This document shows positions 55,629 to 64,000 of a DNA stretch of 64,000 nucleotides, piece after piece; position 1 is the stretch's first letter; every line of letters starts with the position of its first letter. The stretch comes from Cupriavidus oxalaticus (lineage in GTDB: Bacteria; Pseudomonadota; Gammaproteobacteria; Burkholderiales; Burkholderiaceae). The notes beneath the pieces are model-generated. The model saw only the letters and a program-made list of their open reading frames with translations, was not told the origin of the DNA and made no database searches. Made by a program: the position numbers and the translations under genes. The stretch covers positions 2,852,001-2,916,000 of the forward strand of contig NZ_CP038635.1 in the NCBI RefSeq assembly GCF_004768545.1, given 5' to 3'.

Positions 55629-56293
55629 GCCTCGACTCCTGCCGCCCGGGTATGGGCGGAGATGGCCATCAGCAGTTGCGGCTCGGCCGGGTTGATAACG
55701 TTGACCACGCCGTCCTGCAGTTGCAGGCGGTCCTCGACGAACCAGCGGACGGCGCGGGGATAGATCTGGTGCTCGCAGTCGAGCAGGCGCTCGGCCAGGC
55801 TTTCGGGCGTGTCGGTGGGCAGCACATCAAGTGCGGCCTGGATCACGATCGGACCGTGGTCGAGTTCCGGGGTAACGAAGTGCACGGTGGCGCCGTGCAG
55901 CTTGACGCCGGCGTCCAGCGCTTGCTTGTGGGTGTTCAGCCCCGGGAAGCACGGCAGCAGCGACGGGTGGATATTCAGCAGCCGGCCCGCATAGCGGTCG
56001 ACAAAACCCGGCGTCAGGATGCGCATGAAGCCGGCCAGCACCACCAGGTCGGGGGCGTGGGCATCGATGGCCTCGGCCATCGCGGCATCAAACGAGGCGC
56101 GGTCGGGAAACTGGCGATGGTCGACCACGCCGGTGGCAATGCCTTGCTGCTGCGCGAACTGCAGCCCGGCGGCATCGGGCCGGTTCGACAGCACCGCTGC
56201 CACGCGCGCCGGCCAACCGCCGCCCGCGCAGGCACGGACGATGGCTTCCATGTTGGAGCCACGCCCGGAAATCAAGATGACAATTTTTTTCAT
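55625..56293 (-). CDS. purN: Phosphoribosylglycinamide formyltransferase
   Basis: The 222-residue enzyme transfers formyl from 10-formyl-THF to GAR in purine synthesis. It has KKIVILISGRGSNMEAIV, LAGFMRILTPGFVDRYAGRLLNIHPSLLPCFPGL and TVHFVTPELDHGPIVIQ, including the catalytic Asn, His and Asp. It is the first gene of a purN-rsmB-like-mscS-like unit. Confidence 0.96.
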   Translation of the reverse strand: MKKIVILISGRGSNMEAIVRACAGGGWPARVAAVLSNRPDAAGLQFAQQQGIATGVVDHRQFPDRASFDAAMAEAIDAHAPDLVVLAGFMRILTPGFVDRYAGRLLNIHPSLLPCFPGLNTHKQALDAGVKLHGATVHFVTPELDHGPIVIQAALDVLPTDTPESLAERLLDCEHQIYPRAVRWFVEDRLQLQDGVVNVINPAEPQLLMAISAHTRAAGVEA

Positions 56294-56558
56294 CGCGCAA
56301 TTCTACCAAGGCGAGGCACTAAACTCCGGTAACGCGAACCCATTAGGTACTTAATTCAGCAGGTCCGGACAAGTGCAATGCCCCTAACATGTGACGATGG
56401 CGCCGCATACCCCCGATTGATGGATTGTGACGCTTCGCCCCCTCTGCTAGAGTGGGCGCTACGTCCACGCGCCAATCCTGTGCAGGTTTTTCACGACACA
56501 GTGCTCCAAGCGAGCGGGTGACAACAAGGACAAAACGGGAAATTAGACGGGAACTCGC

Positions 56559-57218
56559 ATGTCGAACGCTGCACCGACGTTGTTGGTGGTCGATGATCAT
56601 CCTATGGCCTTGTCAGGCACCACGGCCTTCCTTGCCGAAGTCATGCCGGATGTCGCGGTACACGCCGCCGGCAGTGCCCGAGAAGCCCTGGCGAGCCTGC
56701 AGCAGGGGCTGCGCCCGGATATTGTGCTGCTCGATATCTGGCTGAACGACGGCACCGGCTTCGATGCCATGCAGTCGTTCAAGACCGTGATCCCCGGGGC
56801 GCGCTTTATCTTCATGTCCGCAGAAGCCACGCCCGAAATCGTCGGCCGCGCCCGTGCGCTGTCGGCATGCGGCTTCGTCGGCAAGCATCTCGATGCCAAT
56901 GCCTTCACCGCCGCGGTGCGCAAGGTGCTGGCGGGTGACACCTCCTTCCCTACCGATGAAGCCCTGAACGGGCGGGCCCAGTCGTTTGGCCCCGCGCACG
57001 GCATCCCGGTTACGCCGGCCGAGCTGGGCCTGACGCCGCGCCAGGGGTCCGTGCTGGCCCTGGTGCTCGAAGGCCTGCCGAACAAGGTGATCGCGCGCCG
57101 GCTCGGGCTGACCGAGAACACGGTCAAGGAGCACGTGTCGGCGATCCTGCAACGCCTGGGCGTGCGTACCCGGATGCAGGTGATGTCGCGGATGGAACGG
57201 TTCCGCCTGCGCCAGTAA
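56559..57218 (+). CDS. NarL/LuxR-type response regulator
   Basis: The 219-residue protein has an N-terminal receiver (acidic DD at 12-13, phosphoacceptor Asp59 in VLLDIWL, Lys in CGFVGKHLDA) and a C-terminal LuxR helix-turn-helix (LTPRQGSVLALVLEGLPNKVIARRLGLTENTVKEHVSAIL, about 158-197). It is convergent, 24 bp apart, with a hybrid histidine kinase that is its likely partner. Regulated genes are unknown. Confidence 0.9.
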   Translation: MSNAAPTLLVVDDHPMALSGTTAFLAEVMPDVAVHAAGSAREALASLQQGLRPDIVLLDIWLNDGTGFDAMQSFKTVIPGARFIFMSAEATPEIVGRARALSACGFVGKHLDANAFTAAVRKVLAGDTSFPTDEALNGRAQSFGPAHGIPVTPAELGLTPRQGSVLALVLEGLPNKVIARRLGLTENTVKEHVSAILQRLGVRTRMQVMSRMERFRLRQ

Positions 57219-57242
57219 GGCGCCGCACTTGCCCTCCCCAGC

Positions 57243-59168
57243 CTAAGCCGGGCGCAGCCATCGCCGCAGCAGCATCCGCAGCGACGCCGGGTCCACCGGC
57301 TTGGGCAGCACGAAATACCCCGCCTCTTCCGCCGCCGCCAGCGCGGCCGATTTCAGGTCGCCGGTCAGCAGCGCGCTGCGCGCCTGCGGTTGCGTGTTCT
57401 GCCAGCGCTCCAGCAGGTCCAGGCCGTTCTCGCTGCCCGGCAGCCGCAGGTCGCAGAAGATGATGTCCGGGCGCAGGCCCTTGGCAAACAGCTTGTCGGC
57501 CTCGGCGCCGTGCGCGGCGCAGGCCACGTGGATGCCCCACGCCTCCATCAGCGCGATCCACGCCTTGCGGATCTGGCTGTCGTCGTCGACCACCAGCACC
57601 GTGCCCTGCAGCCGGTCGGGCTTGGCTTCCTGGGCCTGCGCCATGGCACGCATCTCGCGCACGCTGGCGACGGTCTCGGCCGGCACCGGGGCCAGGGCGA
57701 ACCAGAACACCGAGCCCTTGCCCGGCACCGAGCGCACGCCATAGGTGCCGCGCATCAGCCGCACGCACTCCTTGAAGATCGCCAGGCCGAGGCCGAGGCC
57801 CTGAGACGGGTCGCGCTGCGGGTTGTTGACCTGGTAGTACGGCGAGAAGATCTCGGGCAGGTGCTCGGGCGTGACGCCGGCGCCGGTGTCCCAAACCTCC
57901 AGCCGCACGTGCTTGCGGCGCTGGCGCGCGGTCACCAGCACGCCGCCGCGCTGGGTATAGCGCAACGCGTTCTGCACCAGGTTAAACAGCGCGCGGCGCA
58001 GCAGCACCGGCTCGGCCATCGCGTACAGTTCGTCGGGCACGCGCGGCGTCAGCATCAGGCCGCTTTCGCGGGCGTCGGCGGCAAACTGGCTCATCACGTC
58101 GCGGATCAACGCGCCCAGCTCGCACGGCTCCAGCGTCGGCAGGACCTTGCGCCCTTCCAGCTTGGACAGGTCCAGCAGCGAGCGGAACAGCAGGTCGATG
58201 GTCTGCGTGCCCGCCGCCACCTGCTCCACCAGCGGATGCAGCGACGACGACTGGTTGCGCGCGCGCAGCGCTTCAACCAGCATCACCAGCGCATGCACCG
58301 GCTGGCGCAGGTCATGGCTGGCGGCGGCGAGGAAGCGCGATTTTTCTTCGCTGGCATGCAGCGCGCGCTCCTTTTCTTCCTGGAACTGCTTGGCCAGCCG
58401 GCGGCTGTCACCCTCGAGCTGGATCGCGCGGACCAGCGTGAGCTGCAGGTTGAAGGCATGGCGCGACAGCATCAGCGCGTAGATCACCAGCAGGCCCTGT
58501 ACATAAGCGCCATGGCCGGGGAAGGCGAACTCCGCCATCAGGATGCTGGGCACCAGGATCGGCACGCCGGCGTACACCAGGTTGGACGGCACCGGGGCCT
58601 GCGATACCGCGCCGCCGGCCAGCACGCCCAGCGTCAGCAGGTACAGCACGCTGGAGAAGACCACCGAGTCCGTATACAAATGCAGCAGTGCCGAGCTGCC
58701 CCAGGTTACCCCGGTCAGCAGCGCCAGCACGCGCATGTTGTTCCACCACCTGCGCGTATGCGCGGAACGGCTCATCGAGGCGCCGTCGCGCTGGTAGCCG
58801 ACATGGAACCACAGGCCGCCCGCGGTCAGCAGCAGCATGATCGCGCACCAACCCAGCAGTGCGGCGTGGCTGACTTCGCCCCAGAATCCCAGCGTGGTCA
58901 GCGCCGGCAGCAGCACGGAAGCGACGATGGCGGTCGGCGCATTCTTGTGCACGATGGCCATCAGCTTGGCGCGGGTCTCGACGTCAAGCTCACCGCTCGA
59001 TTGCGGCAGTATATGGGGCCGAAGCCGGGGGAGAAGCCGGGACAGGAACCGGTTGGGCAGCGCGTTCAAATGTGGCTGGCTTGAGATGGCAGGCGCAAGG
59101 CGAGAAAAAGCGGCAAGAAATGTCGTGTCGCGCGCGTTTTGGCTGCATGTGACGTCGGCGTGACACAC
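57243..59168 (-). CDS. Hybrid sensor histidine kinase with C-terminal receiver
   Basis: Read from the GTG at 59168 the protein has 641 residues: six or so TM segments (about 75-245), a coiled stretch, a HisKA domain with His285 in AAASHDLRQPVHALVML, an HATPase domain (NLVQNALRYTQRGGV, WDTGAGV, GLGLGLAIFKECV) and a receiver with Asp573 (IIFCDLRLPGSENG). It resembles hybrid kinases that pair with a separate LuxR-type regulator, here convergent. The start is uncertain: GTG 59168 and TTG 59069 lack ribosome sites, and ATG 58961 removes a conserved-looking ELDVETR segment. Confidence 0.82.
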   Translation of the reverse strand: MCHADVTCSQNARDTTFLAAFSRLAPAISSQPHLNALPNRFLSRLLPRLRPHILPQSSGELDVETRAKLMAIVHKNAPTAIVASVLLPALTTLGFWGEVSHAALLGWCAIMLLLTAGGLWFHVGYQRDGASMSRSAHTRRWWNNMRVLALLTGVTWGSSALLHLYTDSVVFSSVLYLLTLGVLAGGAVSQAPVPSNLVYAGVPILVPSILMAEFAFPGHGAYVQGLLVIYALMLSRHAFNLQLTLVRAIQLEGDSRRLAKQFQEEKERALHASEEKSRFLAAASHDLRQPVHALVMLVEALRARNQSSSLHPLVEQVAAGTQTIDLLFRSLLDLSKLEGRKVLPTLEPCELGALIRDVMSQFAADARESGLMLTPRVPDELYAMAEPVLLRRALFNLVQNALRYTQRGGVLVTARQRRKHVRLEVWDTGAGVTPEHLPEIFSPYYQVNNPQRDPSQGLGLGLAIFKECVRLMRGTYGVRSVPGKGSVFWFALAPVPAETVASVREMRAMAQAQEAKPDRLQGTVLVVDDDSQIRKAWIALMEAWGIHVACAAHGAEADKLFAKGLRPDIIFCDLRLPGSENGLDLLERWQNTQPQARSALLTGDLKSAALAAAEEAGYFVLPKPVDPASLRMLLRRWLRPA

Positions 59169-59291
59169 AAGTGGTGCATATCATGCCGCCTTTTGCCGTA
59201 TCGCGCCATGCCGGGGTAGGCGGATGCAGCACAAAAACAGCAGCTTAGCGCACATGGGGGCGCAGGCAGCGGCAAGCCGACCCATTCGCCT

Positions 59292-59297
59292 TATAAT
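59292..59297 (+). promoter_or_regulatory. Candidate -10 element of ribF
   Basis: A perfect TATAAT lies 35 bp before the preferred GTG start of ribF; no good -35 is seen at 17 bp. If used, it rules out upstream ATG starts at 59224, 59254 and 59296. Confidence 0.45.
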
Positions 59298-59331
59298 GCC
59301 CGCTTTACCCGAAACATTTCCCGCCGTCCCC

Positions 59332-60327
59332 GTGAAAGTCTTCCGCGGCCTGCCCAACGCCGAGAGCCGGGCGCCCTGCGCGCTCACCATCGGCAATTTC
59401 GACGGTGTGCATCGCGGCCACCAGTCGCTGCTTGCGCGCGCGCGCGCGGCGGCGGACGCGCGCGGCCTGCCGCTGTGCGTGATGACGTTCGAGCCGCATC
59501 CGCGCGAGTTCTTCACCCCGGACAAGGCGCCCACCCGCATCGCGCTGCTGCGCGACAAGCTGGAAAGCCTGCGCCGCAACGGCGTGGACCGCGTCGTGGT
59601 CGAGCACTTCAACGCCCACTTTGCCAGCCAGTCCCCGCAGGAATTCGTTGAAAACGTGCTGTGGCACGGCCTGCACACGCGCTGGCTGCTGGTCGGCGAC
59701 GACTTCCGCTTCGGCGCCAGGCGCGCGGGCGACTTCGCCTACCTGCAGGACGCCGGGCACCGGTTCGGCTTCGACGTCGAGCAGATGGGCTCGGTCTCCG
59801 AGGGCGGCATCCGCATTTCCAGCTCGGCGGTGCGCCAGGCCCTGGCCGATGGCGACCTCGAGCACGCGCGGCGCCTGCTGGGCCACGGCTATGCCATCAG
59901 CGGCCACGTGATCCACGGCCGCAAGCTGGGGCGCGACCTGGGCTTCCCGACGCTGAACCTGCGCATCTCGCACAAGCGCCCGGCGGTCAACGGCATCTTC
60001 GTGGTGCAGGTGCATGGCATTGCCGACCACCCGCTGCCCGGCGTGGCCAGCATCGGCGTGCGCCCGACCATCGAGGACGCCGGCCGCGTGCTGCTGGAAG
60101 TCCACCTCTTTGACTTCAATGAAAGCCTGTACGGCAAGCTGGTACGGGTCGAATTCATGAAGAAGCTGCGCGACGAGGCGCGCTTCGACAACCTGGAAGA
60201 CCTGACCGCCGCGATCGCCAAGGACAGCGCCGACGCGCGCGGGTTCTTCGGCCTGACCGCGCCCGGCGCTGCCGAGGGCACCGGCGGCCGCGACTTCGCT
60301 ACCTCCGCCACCGACCGAATTAGCTAG
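59332..60327 (+). CDS. ribF: Bifunctional riboflavin kinase/FAD synthetase
   Basis: The protein (331 residues from GTG 59332) makes FMN and FAD. The N-terminal adenylyltransferase domain has CALTIGNFDGVHRGHQSLL and the GGIRISSSAVRQAL motif; the C-terminal kinase domain has GRDLGFPTLNLRI and VNGIFVVQVHG. The start VKVFRGLPNAE aligns with the usual RibF N-terminus and lies downstream of a TATAAT, but it lacks a clear ribosome site, so ATG 59296 remains possible. The order ribF-ileS-lspA is conserved. Confidence 0.93.
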   Translation: MKVFRGLPNAESRAPCALTIGNFDGVHRGHQSLLARARAAADARGLPLCVMTFEPHPREFFTPDKAPTRIALLRDKLESLRRNGVDRVVVEHFNAHFASQSPQEFVENVLWHGLHTRWLLVGDDFRFGARRAGDFAYLQDAGHRFGFDVEQMGSVSEGGIRISSSAVRQALADGDLEHARRLLGHGYAISGHVIHGRKLGRDLGFPTLNLRISHKRPAVNGIFVVQVHGIADHPLPGVASIGVRPTIEDAGRVLLEVHLFDFNESLYGKLVRVEFMKKLRDEARFDNLEDLTAAIAKDSADARGFFGLTAPGAAEGTGGRDFATSATDRIS

Positions 60328-60441
60328 CGGCCGGCGCCCGCCAGTGTGCGCGGGCCCGGTTCGCATGCCCCGCCCAGTCTTCCCGCGCGCGCCCCGGCCT
60401 GCTGCCGGCCGCGCGCCAAACGAATTGCTCCGAGAATCGAA

Positions 60442-63342
60442 ATGTCCGACGACAAACGCGCCAAGTCCGATCAGAACCAGAAAAACAAGTATCCCGTCAA
60501 CCTGCTCGACACGCCCTTCCCCATGCGTGGCGACCTGCCCAAGCGCGAGCCGCAGTGGGTCAAGCAGTGGCAGGAGAAGCAGCTCTACAAGAAGATCCGC
60601 GCGGCGCGCAAGGGCGCGAAGAAGTTCGTGCTGCATGACGGCCCGCCGTATGCCAACGGCGATATCCACATCGGCCACGCCGTGAACAAGGTGCTCAAGG
60701 ACATGATCATCAAGGCGCGCGGCCTGAGCGGGCTCGACGCCGTCTACGTGCCGGGCTGGGACTGCCATGGCATGCCGATCGAGATCCAGATCGAGAAGAA
60801 ATTCGGCAAGGGCCTGCCGGTGCAGGAAGTCCAGGCCAAGGCGCGCGCGTACGCCACCGAGCAGATCAAGCGCCAGATGGTGGACTTCGAGCGCCTGGGC
60901 GTGCTGGGCGACTGGGACCACCCCTACCTGACCATGAACTACAGCAACGAGGCGGACGAATTGCGCGCGCTCGGCAAGATCATGGAAAAGGGCTACGTGT
61001 TCCGCGGCCTGAAGCCGGTGAACTGGTGCTTCGACTGCGGCTCGGCGCTGGCCGAGGCCGAAGTCGAGTACAAGGACAAGGTCGACCTGTCGATCGACGT
61101 GGGCTTCCCGTTTGCCGAGGCCGACAAGCTGGCGCACGCCTTCAAGGTGCCGTTCGACCAGATCAACGCCAAGCCCGGCTGGATCGTGATCTGGACCACC
61201 ACGCCGTGGACCATCCCGAGCAACCAGGCGCTGAACGTGCACCCCGAAGTGGAATACGCGCTGGTCGACACGCCGCGCGGCTACCTGATCCTGGCCACCG
61301 AGCGCGTCGAGGAGCAGCTGAAGGTCTACGCGCTGGAAGGCAAGGTCATCGCCACCGCAACCGGCGCCGCGCTGTCGGAAATCCGCTTCCACCACCCGCT
61401 GGCCAAGATGGACGCGGGATATGACCGCCTGTCGCCGGTCTACCTGGGCGACTACGTCACCACCGACACCGGCTCGGGCATCGTCCACTCGGCGCCCGCC
61501 TATGGCGTGGAAGACTTCCAGTCGTGCAAGGCGCACGGGATGCCCGACGGCGACATCATCAGCCCGGTGATGGGCAACGGCGTCTACGCCGGCACGCTGC
61601 CGCTGTTCGGCGGGCTGTCGATCTGGGATGCCAACCCCAAGATCGTCGACGCGTTGCAGGAATCGGGCAACCTGTTCAACTCGCACAAGTACACCCACAG
61701 CTACATGCACTGCTGGCGTCACAAGACGCCGATCATCTACCGCGCCACCTCGCAGTGGTTTGCGGGCATGGACGTGGATCCGACCGAGGAGAACGGCAAG
61801 CCCGTGCCGACCCTGCGCGAGACCGCGCTGGCCGGCATCGATGCCACCGAGTTCTACCCGGCGTGGGGCAAGCAGCGCCTGCACAACATGATCGCCAACC
61901 GGCCGGACTGGACGCTGTCGCGCCAGCGCCAGTGGGGCGTGCCGATGGCCTTCTTCGTGCACAAGGAAACCGGCGCGCTGCATCCGCGCACGCCTGAACT
62001 GCTGGAAGCCATCGCCAAACGCGTCGAGCAGCAAGGCATCGAAGCCTGGCAGACGCTGGATCCGGCCGAACTGCTGGGCGACGAAGCCAGCCAGTACGAA
62101 AAGAACCGCGACACGCTCGACGTCTGGTTCGACTCCGGCACCACGCACTGGACCGTGGTCCGCGGCTCGCACCGCGACGACCTGTACGACCCGGCCGCCG
62201 ACACAGCCGAAGGCCGCCTTGCCGACCTCTACCTGGAAGGCTCCGACCAGCACCGCGGCTGGTTCCACTCGTCGCTGCTGACCGCGTCGATGCTGTACGG
62301 CAAGCCGCCGTACAAGGCGCTGCTGACGCACGGCTTCACCGTCGACGGCGAGGGCCGCAAGATGTCCAAGTCGGTCGGCAACACCGTGTCGCCGCAGGAC
62401 ATCTCCAACAAGATGGGCGCCGAGATCATCCGGCTGTGGGTGGCCTCGACCGACTACTCGGGCGAGTTGTCGATCTCGGACGAGATCCTCAAGCGCGTGG
62501 TGGAAAGCTATCGCCGCATCCGCAACACGCTGCGCTTCCTGCTGTCGAACCTGTCCGACTACGACCACGGCAAGCACGCGCTGCCGGCGTCGGAATGGCT
62601 GGAGATCGACCGCTACGCCGTCGCGCTGACCGACCGGCTGCAGAAGGAAGTGCTGTCGCACTACGAGGCCTACGAATTCCACCCGGTGGTGGCCAAGCTG
62701 CAGACCTTCTGCTCGGAAGACCTGGGCGGCTTCTACCTTGACGTGCTGAAGGACCGCCTCTACACCACGGCGGCGGACTCCAAGGCCCGCCGCGCGGCGC
62801 AGAACGCGCTGTACCACATCACCCAGGCGATGCTGCACTGGATGGCGCCGTTCCTGTCGTTCACCGCCGAGGAAGCGTGGCAGGTCTTTGTCCACGGCAC
62901 CGAGCACACCGACACCATCTTCACCAGCACCTACTACCCGGTGCCGGAAATGGACGACGCCGATGACCTGCTGCAGAAATGGCATACGCTGCGCGAAGTG
63001 CGCGCCGAAGTCACCAAGCAACTGGAAGCGGTGCGCGTCGAAGGCGAGATCGGCTCGTCGCTGCAGGCGGAGCTGACCATCCAGGCCGGCGGCCCGGTGC
63101 TGCAGGCGCTGCAGAGCCTGGGCGACGACCTGCGCTTCGTGCTGCTGACATCGTCGGCCAAGGTCACCGCCGCGCCCGAAGCCGGCGACCTGCTGGTGAC
63201 GGTAACGCCGTCGGCACATGCCAAGTGCGAGCGCTGCTGGCACTACCGCGCCGATGTCGGCCACAACCCGGACCACCCCACCCTCTGCGGCCGCTGCGAC
63301 AGCAACCTGTTCGGCGCCGGTGAACACAGGAGCCACGCCTGA
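60442..63342 (+). CDS. ileS: Isoleucyl-tRNA synthetase
   Basis: The 966-residue class I synthetase has the HIGH motif ([20 protein letters not shown]), an editing CP1 domain ([26 protein letters not shown]), the KMSKS motif ([15 protein letters not shown]) and a C-terminal zinc finger ([30 protein letters not shown]). The start at 60442 ([20 protein letters not shown]) follows CGAGAATCGAA; the open frame before it is ribF-ileS spacer. No T-box is visible in the 114-bp leader. The stop overlaps the lspA ATG. Confidence 0.97.
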   Translation: MSDDKRAKSDQNQKNKYPVNLLDTPFPMRGDLPKREPQWVKQWQEKQLYKKIRAARKGAKKFVLHDGPPYANGDIHIGHAVNKVLKDMIIKARGLSGLDAVYVPGWDCHGMPIEIQIEKKFGKGLPVQEVQAKARAYATEQIKRQMVDFERLGVLGDWDHPYLTMNYSNEADELRALGKIMEKGYVFRGLKPVNWCFDCGSALAEAEVEYKDKVDLSIDVGFPFAEADKLAHAFKVPFDQINAKPGWIVIWTTTPWTIPSNQALNVHPEVEYALVDTPRGYLILATERVEEQLKVYALEGKVIATATGAALSEIRFHHPLAKMDAGYDRLSPVYLGDYVTTDTGSGIVHSAPAYGVEDFQSCKAHGMPDGDIISPVMGNGVYAGTLPLFGGLSIWDANPKIVDALQESGNLFNSHKYTHSYMHCWRHKTPIIYRATSQWFAGMDVDPTEENGKPVPTLRETALAGIDATEFYPAWGKQRLHNMIANRPDWTLSRQRQWGVPMAFFVHKETGALHPRTPELLEAIAKRVEQQGIEAWQTLDPAELLGDEASQYEKNRDTLDVWFDSGTTHWTVVRGSHRDDLYDPAADTAEGRLADLYLEGSDQHRGWFHSSLLTASMLYGKPPYKALLTHGFTVDGEGRKMSKSVGNTVSPQDISNKMGAEIIRLWVASTDYSGELSISDEILKRVVESYRRIRNTLRFLLSNLSDYDHGKHALPASEWLEIDRYAVALTDRLQKEVLSHYEAYEFHPVVAKLQTFCSEDLGGFYLDVLKDRLYTTAADSKARRAAQNALYHITQAMLHWMAPFLSFTAEEAWQVFVHGTEHTDTIFTSTYYPVPEMDDADDLLQKWHTLREVRAEVTKQLEAVRVEGEIGSSLQAELTIQAGGPVLQALQSLGDDLRFVLLTSSAKVTAAPEAGDLLVTVTPSAHAKCERCWHYRADVGHNPDHPTLCGRCDSNLFGAGEHRSHA

Positions 63343-63872
63343 TGGCATCGACCACGTCCCGATCCGCCCGGCCGGCGCGCCGCGGCAGCAAGGCCGCGGG
63401 CAACACCACGCCGCTGCTGTGGCTGGCGTTCGCACTGCTGGTGGTGCTGCTTGACCAGTTCTTCAAGATCGTCATCGTGCGCAGCTTCACTTACGGTGAG
63501 TCGCGCCCGGTCACGAGCTTCTTCAACCTGGTGCTGGTCTACAACAAGGGCGCGGCATTCAGCTTCCTGGCCGACGCCGGCGGCTGGCAGCGCTGGTTCT
63601 TTACCGGACTGGGCCTCGTGGTCGGGGCGTTCATCGTGTGGCTGCTGTATCGGCATACCGGGCAGCGGTTGTTCTGCTTCGCCGTGTCGCTGATCCTGGG
63701 CGGCGCGGTCGGCAACGTGATCGATCGCGTGGTCTACGGGCACGTGGTCGACTTCCTGGATTTCTACGCGGGCCGGTATCACTGGCCGGCCTTCAATGTC
63801 GCGGACTGCGCGATCACGGTCGGCGCGGTGCTGCTGATCGTGGATGAGTTGCGGCGGGTGCGGAAGCACTGA
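63342..63872 (+). CDS. lspA: Lipoprotein signal peptidase
   Basis: The 176-residue inner-membrane aspartyl protease cleaves prolipoproteins after Lgt has lipidated them. The two catalytic aspartates are in [23 protein letters not shown] and [11 protein letters not shown]. There are four TM segments, and a 25-residue basic Ser/Arg/Ala N-terminal extension precedes the first. Its ATG overlaps the ileS stop by one base (TGATG). Confidence 0.95.
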   Translation: MASTTSRSARPARRGSKAAGNTTPLLWLAFALLVVLLDQFFKIVIVRSFTYGESRPVTSFFNLVLVYNKGAAFSFLADAGGWQRWFFTGLGLVVGAFIVWLLYRHTGQRLFCFAVSLILGGAVGNVIDRVVYGHVVDFLDFYAGRYHWPAFNVADCAITVGAVLLIVDELRRVRKH

Positions 63873-63883
63873 ACTGCCGGATT

Positions 63884-63922
63884 GGGTTCCCCTCTCCCGC
63901 CGGGCGGGAGAGGGGAGCAAAC
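63884..63922 (+). repeat. Dispersed palindromic repeat, copy C
   Basis: CCCCTCTCCCGC (63889-63900), loop CGG and GCGGGAGAGGGG (63904-63915) are followed by AGCAAACC. This matches copy A at 38338-38370 in inverted orientation, including the flanking GGTTTGCT/AGCAAACC. Confidence 0.85.
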
Positions 63923-63994
63923 CATCTTGGGAAGCAAACCTCCAGCCGGCTTCCCCGGTATCATTTCCCTTTCCCCCCAGCCAGGTTCCCCACC

Positions 63995-64000
63995 ATGGAT
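63995..64000 (+). CDS. Possible start of the next gene (only two codons in window)
   Basis: An ATG GAT at the window edge lies 122 bp after lspA. In related genomes the gene after lspA is often coaBC, but two codons cannot show this. Confidence 0.2.

Noticed and set aside
59305..63435. A 1376-codon open frame on the minus strand opposite ribF-ileS
   Set aside because: It is the mirror of two clearly conserved genes, is rich in Arg/His/Ala/Gln with no domain, and is expected in high-GC DNA.

Overview
This is a high-GC chromosomal stretch of a beta-proteobacterium. The best fit is Burkholderiaceae, most likely Cupriavidus or a close Ralstonia relative. The reasons are the gene orders ribF-ileS-lspA, pepA-holC-DUF2486, nadB against nadC-nadA and a cys operon with a DUF934 gene, together with the general codon bias. 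Species-level assignment is inference. The content is almost entirely housekeeping and metabolism. I see no IS element, prophage or CRISPR array.

Layout. 1-4.9 kb: the tail of an M48 peptidase, lgt, a LysR regulator divergent from ilvD, and DUF2486-holC. 4.9-9.4 kb: pepA divergent from lptF-lptG-cbiX. 9.4-17.6 kb: the assimilatory sulfate operon (TSUP permease, cysI, DUF934, cysH, cysD, cysN, cobA, read leftward) with cysB divergent. CysH has the iron-sulfur cysteines of APS reductases, so sulfate runs APS to sulfite without a PAPS step, and cobA plus cbiX supply siroheme for CysI. 17.7-22.0 kb: a methyltransferase, an orphan periplasmic binding protein, a beta-hydroxyacid dehydrogenase and an alpha/beta hydrolase. 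22.2-23.4 kb: tRNA-Leu(CAA), an orphan BrnA-type antitoxin fragment and an M48 lipoprotein.

23.5-34.7 kb: a complete histidine utilisation locus. hutH-hutU-hutD-hutI-hutF-hutG encode the deiminase/formylglutamate branch. Upstream lies an ABC transporter operon of the nitrate/taurine type that ends in hutC. HutC-like palindromes sit in both promoters, and a third lies in a rightward promoter-like sequence with no gene of its own. 34.7-38.3 kb: an epimerase and an iron-sulfur flavin reductase head to head, then argD. argD is preceded by a consensus promoter, a predicted leaderless Arg-rich 22-codon ORF and an intrinsic terminator. This looks like an arginine attenuator and is the most interesting signal in the window.

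38.5-43.7 kb: livK, livHMGF (branched-chain amino acid ABC transporter) with a terminator after livK and a long AT-rich, palindrome-rich upstream region. 44.2-47.1 kb: ispH-fkpB, radC, rpmB-rpmG. 47.4-51.1 kb: NAD synthesis (nadB, nadC, nadA). 51.2-59.2 kb: a fatty-acid desaturase, an MscS channel, an RsmB-like methyltransferase, purN, and a convergent response regulator/hybrid kinase pair. 59.3-64.0 kb: ribF, ileS, lspA and the first codons of the next gene.
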